From: Nocardioides abyssi
GTDB lineage: Bacteria; Actinomycetota; Actinomycetes; Propionibacteriales; Nocardioidaceae
Direction of reading: 5' to 3'
Length of the DNA stretch: 64,000 bases
Assembly (NCBI RefSeq): GCF_030412915.1
Contig: NZ_JAUHJR010000007.1
Span: 1 to 64,000 of the forward strand
Part shown: one piece after another, positions 32,455 through 42,002 of the stretch
How the letters are laid out: every line of letters begins with the position of its first letter
Position numbering within the stretch: the stretch's first letter is position 1
Position numbers and translations under genes: made by a program
The notes under the pieces: model-generated
What the model was told of the DNA's origin: nothing
The model's input: only the letters and a program-made list of their open reading frames with translations
Database searches by the model: none

Positions 32455-35400
32455 TCAGGCGAACGCCTGGCCCATCAGCTCCTTCTGCTCCGCCTGGTGG
32501 CGCTTGACGGTGCCGACGGCGGGGGAGGAGGACGCCGGCCGGGTCACCGGCACGACCTTCGCGTCCACCTCGGGCCACACGTTGAGCTGGTAGTGCGGCC
32601 ACGGGCCCATGTTGCGCGGCTCGTCCTGCACCCACCGGACCTCCTTGAGGTGGGGGTAGCGGGCGATCTCGGCCTTGATGTCGTCGATCGGCCGCGGGTA
32701 GAGCTGCTCGATGCGGCCGATGGCGAACCGCTCCGCCTGCTCCTGCTTGGCCCGCTCGACCATGAGGTCCCAGGTCACGCGGCCCGAGCACAGCAGCAGG
32801 GTGTCGACCTTCTCCGGGTCGGCGTTCGCGTCGGGGATGAACGGGCGGAACGTGCCCTCGGTGAACTCCGCCGGCTGGGAGGCGGCCTCCTTGCGCTTGA
32901 GCATCGACTTCGGCGTGAAGACGATCAGCGGGCGGTGCCGCTCACCCAGCGAGTGGTGCCGCAGGAGGTGGAAGTACGACGCGGGGCTGCTCGGCTGCGC
33001 GACGACGAACGCCTCGTCGGCGGCCATCGTGAGGAACCGCTCGATGCGCGCGGAGGAGTGGTCCGCGCCCTGGCCCTCGTAGCCGTGCGGCAGCAGCAGC
33101 ACGACGCCGGACTGCTGGTTCCACTTGCTCTCGCCGGCGGTGATGAACTCGTCGATGACGGTCTGTGCGCCGTTGACGAAGTCGCCGAACTGCGCCTCCC
33201 ACAGCACGAGCGCCTCGGGACGGGCCACGGAGTAGCCGTACTCGAAGCCGAGGGCGGCGTACTCGGAGAGCAGCGAGTCGTAGACGTGGAACTTCGCCTG
33301 GTCCTCGGTGAGCGAGCTCAGCGGGGTCCACTCGTCGGCGTTGGTGCGGTCGATGATCGTCGCGAACCGCTGGACGAACGTGCCGCGGCGCGAGTCCTGG
33401 CCGGCCAGGCGGACCGGGCGGCCGTCCATCAGCAGCGAGCCGAAGGCGAGGATCTCGCCGGTGCCCCAGTCGATGGGGCCGTCGGTGATCGCGTGGGCCC
33501 GGCGCTGCAGCTGCGGCATCACCTTGGGGTGGACCGTGAAGCCGTCGGGCGGGGTCGTGTAGGCGTCCGAGATCCGCTTGAGGACCTCCTGCGAGATCGC
33601 GGTGCTCGCCTCGCCGGCGGGCTTGTCCGGGTAGTCCGGCACCGTCGTCCACTCCGAGGGCTGCGTGCTGGCCTCGCGCACCTCGGTGAAGACCCGCTCC
33701 AGCTGCTGCTGGTAGTCGCGCAGGACCTGCTCGGCCTCCTCGATCGTGATGTCGCCACGACCGATGAGCGACTCGGTGTAGAGCTTGCGCACCGAGCGCT
33801 TCTGCTCGATCAGGTCGTACATGAGGGGCTGGGTGTACGACGGGTCGTCGCCCTCGTTGTGACCGCGGCGGCGGTAGCAGACGAGGTCGATGACGACGTC
33901 CTTGTTGAACGCCTGGCGGTACTCGAAGGCGAGCCGCGCGACCCGGATGCAGGCCTCGGGGTCGTCGCCGTTCACGTGGAAGATCGGCGCCTGCACCATG
34001 CGCGCCACGTCGGTGGCGTACAGCGAGGACCGCGAGGAGCCCGGCGAGGTCGTGAAGCCGACCTGGTTGTTGACGATCACGTGGATCGTGCCGCCGGTGC
34101 GGTAGCCGCGCAGCTGGGAGAGGTTGAGCGTCTCCGCCACCACGCCCTGGCCGGCGAACGCCGCGTCGCCGTGGACGAGCAGCGGGAGCACGGGGTACTC
34201 CGCGCCGCGGTCCAGCACGTCCTGCTTGGCGCGCGCGATGCCCTCGAGCACCGGGTCGACCGCCTCGAGGTGCGAGGGGTTCGCGGCGACGGACACGTTG
34301 ATCTTGTGGCCCGAGCCGGCCTCGAACTCGCCCTCGGCGCCGAGGTGGTACTTCACGTCGCCGGAGCCCTGGACAGTGCGCGGGTCGATGTTGCCCTCGA
34401 ACTCCCGGAAGATCTGGGAGTACTTCTTGCCGACGATGTTGGCCAGCACGTTGAGGCGACCGCGGTGGGCCATGCCGATCGCGACCTCGTCGAGGTCGGC
34501 CTGGGCGGCGGCCTCGCAGATCTCGTCGATGACCGGGATCGTGGTCTCGCCACCCTCGAGGGAGAAGCGCTTCTGGCCGACGAACTTGGTCTGCAGGAAC
34601 GTCTCGAAGGCCTCGGCCTGGTTGAGCTTGAGCAGGATCCGCAGCTGCTCCTCGCGCGGCGGCTTCTGGTGCGGCTGCTCGACGCGCTCCTGGATCCACT
34701 GCCGCTGCTCGGGGTCCATGATGTGCATGTACTCGATGCCGGTGGTCCGGCAGTAGGAGTCACGCAGCGTGCCGAGGATGTGGCGCAGCTTCATGAAGCG
34801 CCGGCCCTCGCCACCGAAGGAGCCGGTGGGGAACTCGCGATCGAGGTCCCACAGGGTCAGGCCGTGGGACTCGATGCGCAGGTCCGGGTGGCTGCGCTGG
34901 CGGTACTCCAGCGGGTCGGTGTCGGCCATCAGGTGGCCGCGCACGCGGTAGGCGTGGATCAGCTCGAGGATCCGGGCCTGCTTGTCGATCTCGTCGTCGT
35001 GGGACGCCGACACGTCGGCGTTCCAGCGGATCGGCTCGTAGGGGATGCGCAGCGAGCGGAAGATCTCGTCGTAGAAGCCGTCCTGGCCCAGCAGGTACTT
35101 GTGGACCTGGCCGAGGAACTCGCCCGACTGCGCGCCCTGGATGACGCGGTGGTCGTAGGTCGAGGTCATCGTCATGATCCGCGAGATGGCGTTGCGGGAG
35201 ATCGTCTCCTCCGACGCCCCCTGGAACTCCGGCGGGTAGTCCATCGAGCCGACGCCGATGATCGCGGCCTGGCCCTTCATCAGGCGCGGCACGGAGTTGT
35301 TCGTGCCGAGGCCGCCGACGTTGGTGAGGCTGACGGTCGTGCCGGAGTAGTCCTCCATCGTCAGCTTGTTGTTCTTCGCCTTGCGGACGATCTCCTCGTA

Positions 35401-36267
35401 GGCGGTCCAGAACTGCGCGAAGTCCATGGACTCGCAGGCCTTGATCGAGGGGGCTACCAGCTGGCGGCTGCCGTCGGCCTTGACCTGGTCGATGGCCAGG
35501 CCGAGGTTGATGTGCGCCGGCGTGACCATGGTCGGCTTGCCGTCGACCTCGTCGTAGGTGTTGTTCATCGCCGGCAGCGCCTTGATCGCCTTGACGATCG
35601 CGAAGCCGATGAGGTGGGTGAAGGACACCTTGCCGCCGCGCGCGCGCTCGAGATGGCCGTTGATGACGATCCGGTTGTCCCACAGCAGCTTGACCGGCAT
35701 GTTGCGCACGGACGTGGCCGTCGGGACCGACAGCGAGATGTCCATGTTCTTCGCCGTGGCCGCCGCGATGCCGCGCAGCGAGCTGTACGTCGGCTCGTCG
35801 CTGGCCGTGGCCGGGTCGGCGGGCTGCTTCTCCTTGGGCTCCGGTGAGGAGGTGCCCTTCGCCGGCTCCGCGGCCTTGCTCTGCGGGCGCGGGGTCGCCT
35901 TCGGCTCGGCCTTCTTCTCGGCCTTCTTCTCAGCCTTGGCCTCGGCGGGCTTCTCAGCCTTCTCGGCCTGGGGCTCGGCCTTCTTGCCCACGGGCTGCTC
36001 AGCCTTCTTCGCCGGCGCCGGCGCCGGCGCCGTCGTCACCGAGGCGCCCTTGCTCGAGCCGTTCGGGGAGCCGTTGCTCGACCCGTTCGCGGACCCGTTG
36101 CTGCCCCCGCTGCGGAAGTAGTCCGCCCACTCGGGGTCGACACTCCCCGGGTCCTTCTCGTACTGCTCGTGCATGGCCTCGACGAGCCACTCGTTGGCTC
36201 CGAAGTCAGCGGGTGGCTCCGAGCCGGTGGATCGTTCGGAGGACTGGTTGCCAGAGGACTGCGGCAC
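32455..36267 (-). CDS. kgd: Multifunctional 2-oxoglutarate decarboxylase/dehydrogenase E1-E2o (Kgd)
   Basis: 1270 aa. Residues 1-50 ([28 protein letters not shown]) form the E1o N-terminal recruitment segment; 50-155 is a Gly/Ser/Asn then Ala/Lys/Pro-rich linker; 160-400 is an E2o-like acyltransferase domain with DHRVIQG (372-378, catalytic His373); from about 410 the E1 part follows, with [36 protein letters not shown] and [21 protein letters not shown]. It decarboxylates 2-oxoglutarate and, with lipoylated E2/E3, makes succinyl-CoA in the TCA cycle, the architecture of mycobacterial Kgd. Activity in this family is held by GarA-type proteins, not encoded here. Confidence 0.95.
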   Translation of the reverse strand: MPQSSGNQSSERSTGSEPPADFGANEWLVEAMHEQYEKDPGSVDPEWADYFRSGGSNGSANGSSNGSPNGSSKGASVTTAPAPAPAKKAEQPVGKKAEPQAEKAEKPAEAKAEKKAEKKAEPKATPRPQSKAAEPAKGTSSPEPKEKQPADPATASDEPTYSSLRGIAAATAKNMDISLSVPTATSVRNMPVKLLWDNRIVINGHLERARGGKVSFTHLIGFAIVKAIKALPAMNNTYDEVDGKPTMVTPAHINLGLAIDQVKADGSRQLVAPSIKACESMDFAQFWTAYEEIVRKAKNNKLTMEDYSGTTVSLTNVGGLGTNNSVPRLMKGQAAIIGVGSMDYPPEFQGASEETISRNAISRIMTMTSTYDHRVIQGAQSGEFLGQVHKYLLGQDGFYDEIFRSLRIPYEPIRWNADVSASHDDEIDKQARILELIHAYRVRGHLMADTDPLEYRQRSHPDLRIESHGLTLWDLDREFPTGSFGGEGRRFMKLRHILGTLRDSYCRTTGIEYMHIMDPEQRQWIQERVEQPHQKPPREEQLRILLKLNQAEAFETFLQTKFVGQKRFSLEGGETTIPVIDEICEAAAQADLDEVAIGMAHRGRLNVLANIVGKKYSQIFREFEGNIDPRTVQGSGDVKYHLGAEGEFEAGSGHKINVSVAANPSHLEAVDPVLEGIARAKQDVLDRGAEYPVLPLLVHGDAAFAGQGVVAETLNLSQLRGYRTGGTIHVIVNNQVGFTTSPGSSRSSLYATDVARMVQAPIFHVNGDDPEACIRVARLAFEYRQAFNKDVVIDLVCYRRRGHNEGDDPSYTQPLMYDLIEQKRSVRKLYTESLIGRGDITIEEAEQVLRDYQQQLERVFTEVREASTQPSEWTTVPDYPDKPAGEASTAISQEVLKRISDAYTTPPDGFTVHPKVMPQLQRRAHAITDGPIDWGTGEILAFGSLLMDGRPVRLAGQDSRRGTFVQRFATIIDRTNADEWTPLSSLTEDQAKFHVYDSLLSEYAALGFEYGYSVARPEALVLWEAQFGDFVNGAQTVIDEFITAGESKWNQQSGVVLLLPHGYEGQGADHSSARIERFLTMAADEAFVVAQPSSPASYFHLLRHHSLGERHRPLIVFTPKSMLKRKEAASQPAEFTEGTFRPFIPDANADPEKVDTLLLCSGRVTWDLMVERAKQEQAERFAIGRIEQLYPRPIDDIKAEIARYPHLKEVRWVQDEPRNMGPWPHYQLNVWPEVDAKVVPVTRPASSSPAVGTVKRHQAEQKELMGQAFA

Positions 36268-36478
36268 GACTTGCTTCGCCTCTTCCCAAGTGAGCGCGCG
36301 GGGGTGGGGTGTCGGGAACCAAGGCTAGTCCCCCACCGAAGCAAATGCGCCGGTCAGGGTCGCCTCTGGGGCAGGGTATGACCGGATCCACACCGCCGCC
36401 GGTTGCACGACCAGACCGGACCCGGGTGAACATGGGCCGGACCGATCGACTTACAACACTCCAGGGAGCGGACCAACG

Positions 36479-37108
36479 ATGTCCCCGACCCCCCGCGACC
36501 GCGGGTCGCGGCGCCCCGGACGGCGGCTCCCGGCCGTCGTCGCGACGCTCGCGCTGGGCCTCGGCCTCGCGGCCTGCTCCGAGGCCCCCGAGCCCGCTGC
36601 CGACCAGCGCCCGGAGGTCCACCGCGAGGCCGCCGTCGTCCGCTCCGCGACCTCCGCGCTGCCGACGACGGTGACGATCGGTGAGGTGACCGGCCGGCTC
36701 GACGCGGAGCGCCGCCGCAACCTCAAGCGCTCGGTGGGCCGCGTCGTCGACGGGTGGCTGGACGCGGCGTACGTCGGCGGGGACTTCCCGCGCGTCGGCG
36801 GCTTCCGCCAGGCGTTCCCGGGCTTCAGCAGCGGCGCGAAGGCCGAGGCCCGGCGCGACCTGCGGCTGATGACCAACGTCGCCCTCGCCGGACGCATCAG
36901 CGACGTCGACGTACGCCGCCGCGAGCTCGTGCTCGACGTGCTCGCCGTCCGCGGCCGTCCCGAGGCGGTGACCGCTCGCGTGCTGCTGGTCTTCGAGACG
37001 CGGGGCAGGGTCGAGCGGCGCGAGCGTGTGCAGGGCCGGCTCTACCTGACCTGGCGCAACGGCGGCTGGCAGGTCTTCGGCTACGACGTCTCCCGAGGGA
37101 GGTCCTGA
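36479..37108 (+). CDS. Putative lipoprotein
   Basis: 209 aa from ATG 36479. N-terminal signal LPAVVATLALGLGLAAC ends in the lipobox LAAC; the Cys at residue 36 would be lipidated. The rest is globular, with charged helices and a C-terminal beta block (ARVLLVFETRGRVERRERVQGRLYLTWRNGGWQVFGYDVSR). No named family. It overlaps the LCP gene at TGATG, so the two may act together in the envelope. Confidence 0.65.
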   Translation: MSPTPRDRGSRRPGRRLPAVVATLALGLGLAACSEAPEPAADQRPEVHREAAVVRSATSALPTTVTIGEVTGRLDAERRRNLKRSVGRVVDGWLDAAYVGGDFPRVGGFRQAFPGFSSGAKAEARRDLRLMTNVALAGRISDVDVRRRELVLDVLAVRGRPEAVTARVLLVFETRGRVERRERVQGRLYLTWRNGGWQVFGYDVSRGRS

Positions 37109-38040
37109 TGACCACCGTGCCCATCGGTCTGCCCACCGGGCTGCGGCGCGCCCTGCGCGTCGGGGTCCTCGGCCTCGTGCTCGCCGTGGCGGCGGTCGTC
37201 GTGCCCGACGCCGCGGTCCACCGCACCGAGGTCGCGCTGGTCAAGGTCGAGCGCGCCGACGGCGTCGCGGTCCGGGACCAGGACGTGCTCTGGGTGCTGG
37301 CGGTCGGCTCCGACGCGCGCCCGGGGGAGGACATGCTGCGCTCGCGCGGCGACGCGATCCAGATGGTCGGCCTCAACACCCGCACCGGTTCCGCGGTCGC
37401 GATCGGCCTGCCCCGCGACTCGTGGGTGCCGATCCCTGGACACGGCCACGGCCGGGTCAACTCGTCCCTGACCTACGGCGGCCCCGGCCTCATGGGGCGC
37501 ACCGTCGGGAACCTCGTCGGCGTGCAGCCGGACTACGTCTTCGTGACCCGCTTCCCGTTCTTCGAGGACATGGTCGACGACATCGGCGGGATCCACGTCC
37601 GCAACCCGCGCCGCTTCTCCGACGACAACCTCAAGCCGCTCGGCTTCGCCCGCGGCCGGATCAAGCTCGACGGGTACGGCGCCATGGCGTTCTCGCGGAT
37701 CCGCAAGACCCTCGCCGGCGGCGACTTCGACCGGTCCGCCAACCAGCAGCGCGTCCTGCGGGGCATCCAGCAGGCGGTCCGCGCGCGGGCCGACGAGCCC
37801 GGCTTCATCGAGCGAGGGGTGCTGACGGTGCTGGAGCACCTGCACACCGACCTGCCCCCGGGCGAGCTGTTCCGCTTCGCCCGGGCGCTCGCGCACGTCG
37901 ACCCCGCGAAGGTCACCACCTGCGTCGTCGGCGGCTCCATCGGCAACGTCGGCAGCGCCTCCATCGTCCGCCCCAACGTGGCCCAGGCCCGCCGCTACGG
38001 CGCCGCGGCCCGCGCCGACGCCGCCCTGCGGGGCTGCTGA
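37108..38040 (+). CDS. LytR-CpsA-Psr (LCP) family wall-polymer ligase
   Basis: 310 aa from ATG 37108, which overlaps the lipoprotein stop by one base. A single N-terminal membrane helix (about 14-35) anchors the extracellular LCP domain, with the hallmark residues in GSDARPGEDMLRSRGDAIQMVGLN, VAIGLPRDSWVPIPG and FDRSANQQRVLRGI (Arg/Asp pairs that bind polyprenyl pyrophosphate). LCP proteins attach teichoic acid- or arabinogalactan-like polymers to peptidoglycan. No polymer cluster surrounds it. Confidence 0.88.
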   Translation: MTTVPIGLPTGLRRALRVGVLGLVLAVAAVVVPDAAVHRTEVALVKVERADGVAVRDQDVLWVLAVGSDARPGEDMLRSRGDAIQMVGLNTRTGSAVAIGLPRDSWVPIPGHGHGRVNSSLTYGGPGLMGRTVGNLVGVQPDYVFVTRFPFFEDMVDDIGGIHVRNPRRFSDDNLKPLGFARGRIKLDGYGAMAFSRIRKTLAGGDFDRSANQQRVLRGIQQAVRARADEPGFIERGVLTVLEHLHTDLPPGELFRFARALAHVDPAKVTTCVVGGSIGNVGSASIVRPNVAQARRYGAAARADAALRGC

Positions 38041-38078
38041 CCGCCCACCGCTGGTCGAGCAGCGAGCCCTGGCCGGTG

Positions 38079-38113
38079 GGTTGAGGAAGGCGCGCAGCGC
38101 CTGTCTCGAAACC
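38079..38113. repeat. REP-like dispersed element (copy 2)
   Basis: GGTTGAGGAAGGCGCGCAGC then GCCTGTCTCGAAACC, nearly the same as copy 1 at 23899-23934 (one base deleted, one changed). Confidence 0.6.
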
Positions 38114-38335
38114 GAACGTCGACGAGACCCAGTGAGCCGACTGTGGCCTGTGCCCCTTACGGCTGGCCCGGGGTGGTGGTCGGGGCCTGCGGCTCCCGCC
38201 GGACGGGCAGACCCGGTCTACCAGGCCTGCGCTCGTGCCTCGCTCCGGCCCGCCAGACCCAACCACGACCGGGCCTGCCCGCCCGTCGTCCGCCTCCGGC
38301 CCCGACCCGCGCGGCGTACCCGGGGCGAAATGGCG

Positions 38336-38369
38336 ACCGGGCCGGCCCCTGGGGAGGGACCGGCCCGGT
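38336..38369 (-). terminator. 10-bp hairpin after the secreted-protein gene
   Basis: ACCGGGCCGG (38336-38345) is perfectly complementary to CCGGCCCGGT (38360-38369). It starts about 40 bp past the stop of the gene ending at 38409. Confidence 0.6.
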
Positions 38370-38408
38370 GTGCCGTGGATCAGGTCGAGCAGGTGGAGCG
38401 GTGGTGCG

Positions 38409-39851
38409 TCAGCGGGGGAAGATGCGGCCCGAGGACGACGCCAGGTCGAGCAGGCCGATGCCCGCGAGGTTGAGCTGCAGGCCGTGGACGCCGGTGCCGT
38501 GGAAGGTCCGGTCGAAGAGCTTCCGGAAGTTCAGGAAGTTGTCGTCGCCCAGGTCGTAGCTGTCACCGGCCTTGAGGGTGACGGGCTTGCCGTTGTGGCT
38601 GATCTGCAGGTACTTCGTGGTGACCGTGGGCTTGACCTTGGCCGACTTCGCCGTGCGCTTGAGGTTGACCAGCGAGGAGAGACCCTTCACCTCGAGGCCG
38701 AGGGTGGGGACCGTGATGGTGCCGAGGTCGGTGCCGATGAGGGCGCGGGCGGCCTTGCCGTTGCCGTAGGCGCCCATGGTCTTGTAGGTCACGCCGGTGA
38801 CGTTGACCAGGCCGCCGAGCAGCTTGTAGTTCGCGGCCTTGGTGGTCTGGATCTTGCCGTCGGTGCCACCGCAGGGGATCGAGCGCTGGCCGAGGTTGCC
38901 GACGTTGAGCAGCGGGATGTCGCCGAGGATGTTCGCGCCGGTGGCGGTGCCGCGGAAGACGCCCGCGGGGCCGGCCTTGGAGATGGCGGTGCGCGCCCGA
39001 CCGAGCTGCAGCATGGTGTTGTTGCCGGTGGCGTTGATGAGCACCTTGAGGGCGTACGCCTCGGAGATGCCCTGCTTGCCGCTCGCCTTGCCGGTCGAGG
39101 CGCCGAGGCCGATGCCGCCGAGGCCCGGGATCTCGATCATGCCGCCGGGGCCGAGGCTCCGGAGCAGGCCGATGACCTGGTTGACGATCTGGGAGACCGG
39201 CGCGGTGACCTGGTTGAGGATGTCGAGCAGCATCGCCAGCGGCGTGCCCTCGACGACCGAGCCGGAGTAGTCCAGCGAGATGCCCTTGAAGCCGAAGGAC
39301 TCCTCGTGGCCGAACTTGCCGTTGGCGTGGAACGCGTCGGCGACCGACTGCAGGCCCTCGATCTTGAGCTTGGGGAGCTTGCCGATGCCGGGCAGCTCGA
39401 GGCCGCCGATGGTCACGTCGCCGACGGTGCTGACGCCGCGGACGCCGGTGCGGTTGCCGCTTTTGTAGGTCTCGGAGGTCTGCTTGGTGACCGAGAGGTC
39501 GATGAGGCCCTCGGGCAGGAGGCCGTCGGTGATCTCGTCCAGGGGCGCGAGGATCGACTTCTTCTCGGCCACGCGGCCGGCCATCGTGGTGCAGCGCTGC
39601 TGGGCGTAGCCGCCCTTGAGCGCGCGGAGCTCGACGCCCTCGAGCAGCAGCTTGGTGCCGAAGACGTCGGCCTTGTAGCCGAAGCCGGTCTTCTCGAGGC
39701 GGCCGGAGTCGGTCAGCTTGCCGGCGGGCGCGGCGACGGCGGCACGAGCGCCGGTCTCGGCGGTGGCGGTGGGGGTGACGGCGAGGGTGCCGGCGAGGCC
39801 GGCCGCGCTGACCGCGGTGACCGCGATCGCCCTGCTCAGGGTCTTGTTCAC
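38409..39851 (-). CDS. Secreted protein of unknown function (choice-of-anchor P-like)
   Basis: 480 aa from GTG 39851, with AGGAAAG well placed upstream. Signal peptide NKTLSRAIAVTAVSAAGLAGTLAVTPTATA, cleaved near residue 32. The mature region is Gly/Leu-rich with long amphipathic beta stretches (FGYKADVFGTKLLLEGVELRALKGG...), few Cys (RCTT, IPCGG), and a central hydrophobic part (TPLAMLLDILNQVTAPVSQIVNQVIGLLRSLGPGG). It could be a choice-of-anchor P-type surface protein; that assignment is weak. No sorting signal or C-terminal membrane helix. Confidence 0.55.
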   Translation of the reverse strand: MNKTLSRAIAVTAVSAAGLAGTLAVTPTATAETGARAAVAAPAGKLTDSGRLEKTGFGYKADVFGTKLLLEGVELRALKGGYAQQRCTTMAGRVAEKKSILAPLDEITDGLLPEGLIDLSVTKQTSETYKSGNRTGVRGVSTVGDVTIGGLELPGIGKLPKLKIEGLQSVADAFHANGKFGHEESFGFKGISLDYSGSVVEGTPLAMLLDILNQVTAPVSQIVNQVIGLLRSLGPGGMIEIPGLGGIGLGASTGKASGKQGISEAYALKVLINATGNNTMLQLGRARTAISKAGPAGVFRGTATGANILGDIPLLNVGNLGQRSIPCGGTDGKIQTTKAANYKLLGGLVNVTGVTYKTMGAYGNGKAARALIGTDLGTITVPTLGLEVKGLSSLVNLKRTAKSAKVKPTVTTKYLQISHNGKPVTLKAGDSYDLGDDNFLNFRKLFDRTFHGTGVHGLQLNLAGIGLLDLASSSGRIFPR

Positions 39852-40170
39852 GCTTTCCTGCTTTCGTAGCTCGCGCCGCTCGACCCTCCCCGGCCGGGCG
39901 ACGTCGGATCCTGGTGGCGGGACCGCAGGGGTCCGTTGCCGGGGGACCAGCCGGGGCCTGCCCTCCGAGAGACGGCCCGGGGAAGCCGCCTCACGCCTGC
40001 AACGGGGAGCGTGCGCGTTTGTTACGTCGGTCATGCCTGCCGGCCGCAGGGGTCTAGACCTGGCCGTCCGCACCCACACAGGAGGGCGGGAACGACGAAC
40101 GGCCCCCCGCTGAGCGGGAGGCCGTGCTGGGTGGAGCGGGGTGGGGCCGGGTGGGGCCGGGTGGTGCTGG
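39852..40170. other. Intergenic region (319 bp) before tRNA-Arg
   Basis: Holds the upstream region of the secreted-protein gene and the 3' flank of the tRNA gene: a terminator hairpin (40099-40125) and a short tandem GTGGGGCCGG repeat (40141-40160). No coding region is supported. A TAACAA-like -10 may lie near 40022 on the minus strand, but there is no good -35. Confidence 0.5.
40099..40125 (-). terminator. Hairpin after tRNA-Arg
   Basis: ACGGCCCCCCGCT (40099-40111) and AGCGGGAGGCCGT (40113-40125), 13 bp with one mismatch, 46 bp downstream of the tRNA 3' end. Confidence 0.55.
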
Positions 40171-40246
40171 TGGCGCCTCCGGCAGGATTCGAACCTGCGA
40201 CACCTGGTACCGGAAACCAGTGCTCTATCCCCTGAGCTACGGAGGC
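40171..40246 (-). tRNA. tRNA-Arg (anticodon CCG)
   Basis: The minus strand folds as a full tRNA: acceptor GCCTCCG (40246-40240) with CGGAGGC (40181-40175), anticodon stem CTGGT/ACCAG around loop TTCCGGT (anticodon CCG, reads CGG), T arm GCAGG-TTCGAAT-CCTGC. The 3' CCA is encoded (40173-40171). 73 nt without CCA. It is divergent from argS, 87 bp between the 5' ends. Confidence 0.95.
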
Positions 40247-40321
40247 ATCGTCGCGGACGTGCCGACGTGCGGGGGAACCGTACCCGCCCCCGGCCGTGCG
40301 GAGGAAACCGGTGCCCGCCGA

Positions 40322-40327
40322 TACCCT
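40322..40327 (+). promoter_or_regulatory. -10 element (TACCCT) for argS, leaderless
   Basis: TACCCT ends 6 nt before GTG 40334. Confidence 0.55.
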
Positions 40328-40333
40328 GGGTCG

Positions 40334-41989
40334 GTGACTCCGGCGCAGCTCTCCACGACCATCGTCGACGGCCTGACGGCCCTCGTCGAGCAGGGCTCCC
40401 TCGCCCTGCCCGACGGCGTACCCAGCGAGGTCACGGTCGAGCGTCCCCGCCAGAAGGGCCACGGCGACTACGCGACCAACGTCGCGCTGCAGCTGGCGAA
40501 GAAGGCCGGCACCAACCCGCGCGCCCTCGGCGAGATGTTGGCCGAGCAGCTGCGCACCGCCGACGGCATCGGCGCCGTCGACGTCGCGGGCCCGGGCTTC
40601 CTCAACATCACCGTCGAGGCCGGCGCCCAGGGCCAGGTGGCGGCGGAGATCGTCGCGGCGGGGGAGCGGTACGGCGCCTCCGACGCGTTCCGCGGGGAGC
40701 GGATCAACCTCGAGTTCGTCTCGGCGAACCCCACCGGCCCGATCCACATCGGCGGCGTGCGGTGGGCGGCCGTCGGCGACGCCCTGGGGCGGATCTTCAC
40801 GATGACCGGCGCCGAGGTCACCCGCGAGTACTACTTCAACGACCACGGCAGCCAGATCGACCGGTTCAGCGGCTCGCTGCTCGCGGCCGCCAAGGGCGAC
40901 CCGACGCCGGAGGACGGCTACGGCGGGCAGTACATCCACGACATCGCGCGGGCGATCCTCGACCAGCGCCCCGACGTGCTCGGGCTGGGCGACGAGGAGG
41001 CGCAGGAGGTCTTCCGCGCGGTCGGCGTCGACATGATGTTCGAGGAGATCAAGAAGAGCCTCCACGACTTCGGCGTGGACTTCGACGTCTTCTTCCACGA
41101 GGACGAGCTGCACAGGAGCGGCGCGGTCGACCGGGCCGTCGCCCGGCTGCGCGAGCTCGGCAACGTCTACGAGCAGGACGGCGCCGTCTGGCTGGCGACC
41201 GAGAAGTTCGGCGACGACAAGGACCGTGTCGTCATCAAGTCCGACGGACAGGGCGCCTACCTGTCCGGCGACCTCGCCTACTACCTCGACAAGCGCGAGC
41301 GCGGCTTCGACCGCTGCCTGATCATGCTCGGCGCCGACCACCACGGCTACGTGGGCCGGATGAACGCCATGTGCGCCGCCTTCGGCGACCAGCCGGGCAC
41401 CAACCTGGAGATCCTCATCGGCCAGATGGTCAACCTGGTGCGCGACGGGCAGCCGATGCGGATGTCCAAGCGGGCCGGCACGGTCGTCACCATCGACGAC
41501 CTGGTCGAGGCGATCGGGGTGGACGCCGCGCGCTACGCGCTGGCGCGCTACAGCTCCGACTCCAACATCGACCTCGACCTGGACCTGTGGGCGCGGGCGA
41601 CCAACGACAACCCGGTCTTCACCGTGCAGTACGCCCACGCCCGGGTCTCCAGCCTGCTGAGCAACGCCGCCGACCTCGGTGTCGAGGCCGCCTCGCACCC
41701 CGAGCTGCTGACCCACGAGAAGGAGGGCGTGCTGCTGCGCGCCCTCGCGGAGTTCCCCCGGGTGGTGACCGCGGCCGCCGAGCTGCGCGGCCCGCACCGG
41801 GTGGCCCGCTACCTCGAGGAGCTGGCCGGCACCTACCACCGCTTCTACGACAGCTGCCGCGTCCTGCCGATGGGCGACGAGGAGACCACCGACCTGCACC
41901 GGGCGCGCCTGCTGCTGGTCCAGGCGACGCGCACGGTCCTGGCCAACGGCCTGGGCCTCCTCGGCGTGTCCGCCCCCGAGCGCATGTGA
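40334..41989 (+). CDS. argS: Arginyl-tRNA synthetase
   Basis: 551 aa from GTG 40334. Class I synthetase with the HIGH-like signature [11 protein letters not shown] (nucleotide binding), KMSKS-like MRMSKRAG, the N-terminal Add-1 domain ([15 protein letters not shown]) and the DALR anticodon-binding domain near the C terminus ([16 protein letters not shown]). It charges the tRNA encoded divergently next to it. First gene of argS-lysA-hom-thrC-thrB-rho; stops 13 bp before lysA. Confidence 0.95.
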   Translation: MTPAQLSTTIVDGLTALVEQGSLALPDGVPSEVTVERPRQKGHGDYATNVALQLAKKAGTNPRALGEMLAEQLRTADGIGAVDVAGPGFLNITVEAGAQGQVAAEIVAAGERYGASDAFRGERINLEFVSANPTGPIHIGGVRWAAVGDALGRIFTMTGAEVTREYYFNDHGSQIDRFSGSLLAAAKGDPTPEDGYGGQYIHDIARAILDQRPDVLGLGDEEAQEVFRAVGVDMMFEEIKKSLHDFGVDFDVFFHEDELHRSGAVDRAVARLRELGNVYEQDGAVWLATEKFGDDKDRVVIKSDGQGAYLSGDLAYYLDKRERGFDRCLIMLGADHHGYVGRMNAMCAAFGDQPGTNLEILIGQMVNLVRDGQPMRMSKRAGTVVTIDDLVEAIGVDAARYALARYSSDSNIDLDLDLWARATNDNPVFTVQYAHARVSSLLSNAADLGVEAASHPELLTHEKEGVLLRALAEFPRVVTAAAELRGPHRVARYLEELAGTYHRFYDSCRVLPMGDEETTDLHRARLLLVQATRTVLANGLGLLGVSAPERM

Positions 41990-42002
41990 GGACGAGGACC
42001 CG

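Larger units (their letters stand above)
38041..38408. other. Intergenic region (368 bp) with REP copy and hairpin
   Basis: Contains a REP-like element (38079-38113), GC-rich stretches of about 150 bp with low coding signal, and a terminator hairpin at 38336-38369. No tRNA or small protein could be supported. Confidence 0.6.

Noticed and set aside
32140-35847. A 1235-codon plus-strand frame opposite kgd
   Set aside because: Same effect; kgd on the other strand has full domain content. The frame also runs across two other genes.
38081-38473. A 130-codon plus-strand frame in the 38-kb intergenic region
   Set aside because: Overlaps a REP element and terminator and extends into the end of the gene on the other strand; composition is Arg/Pro-rich shadow.
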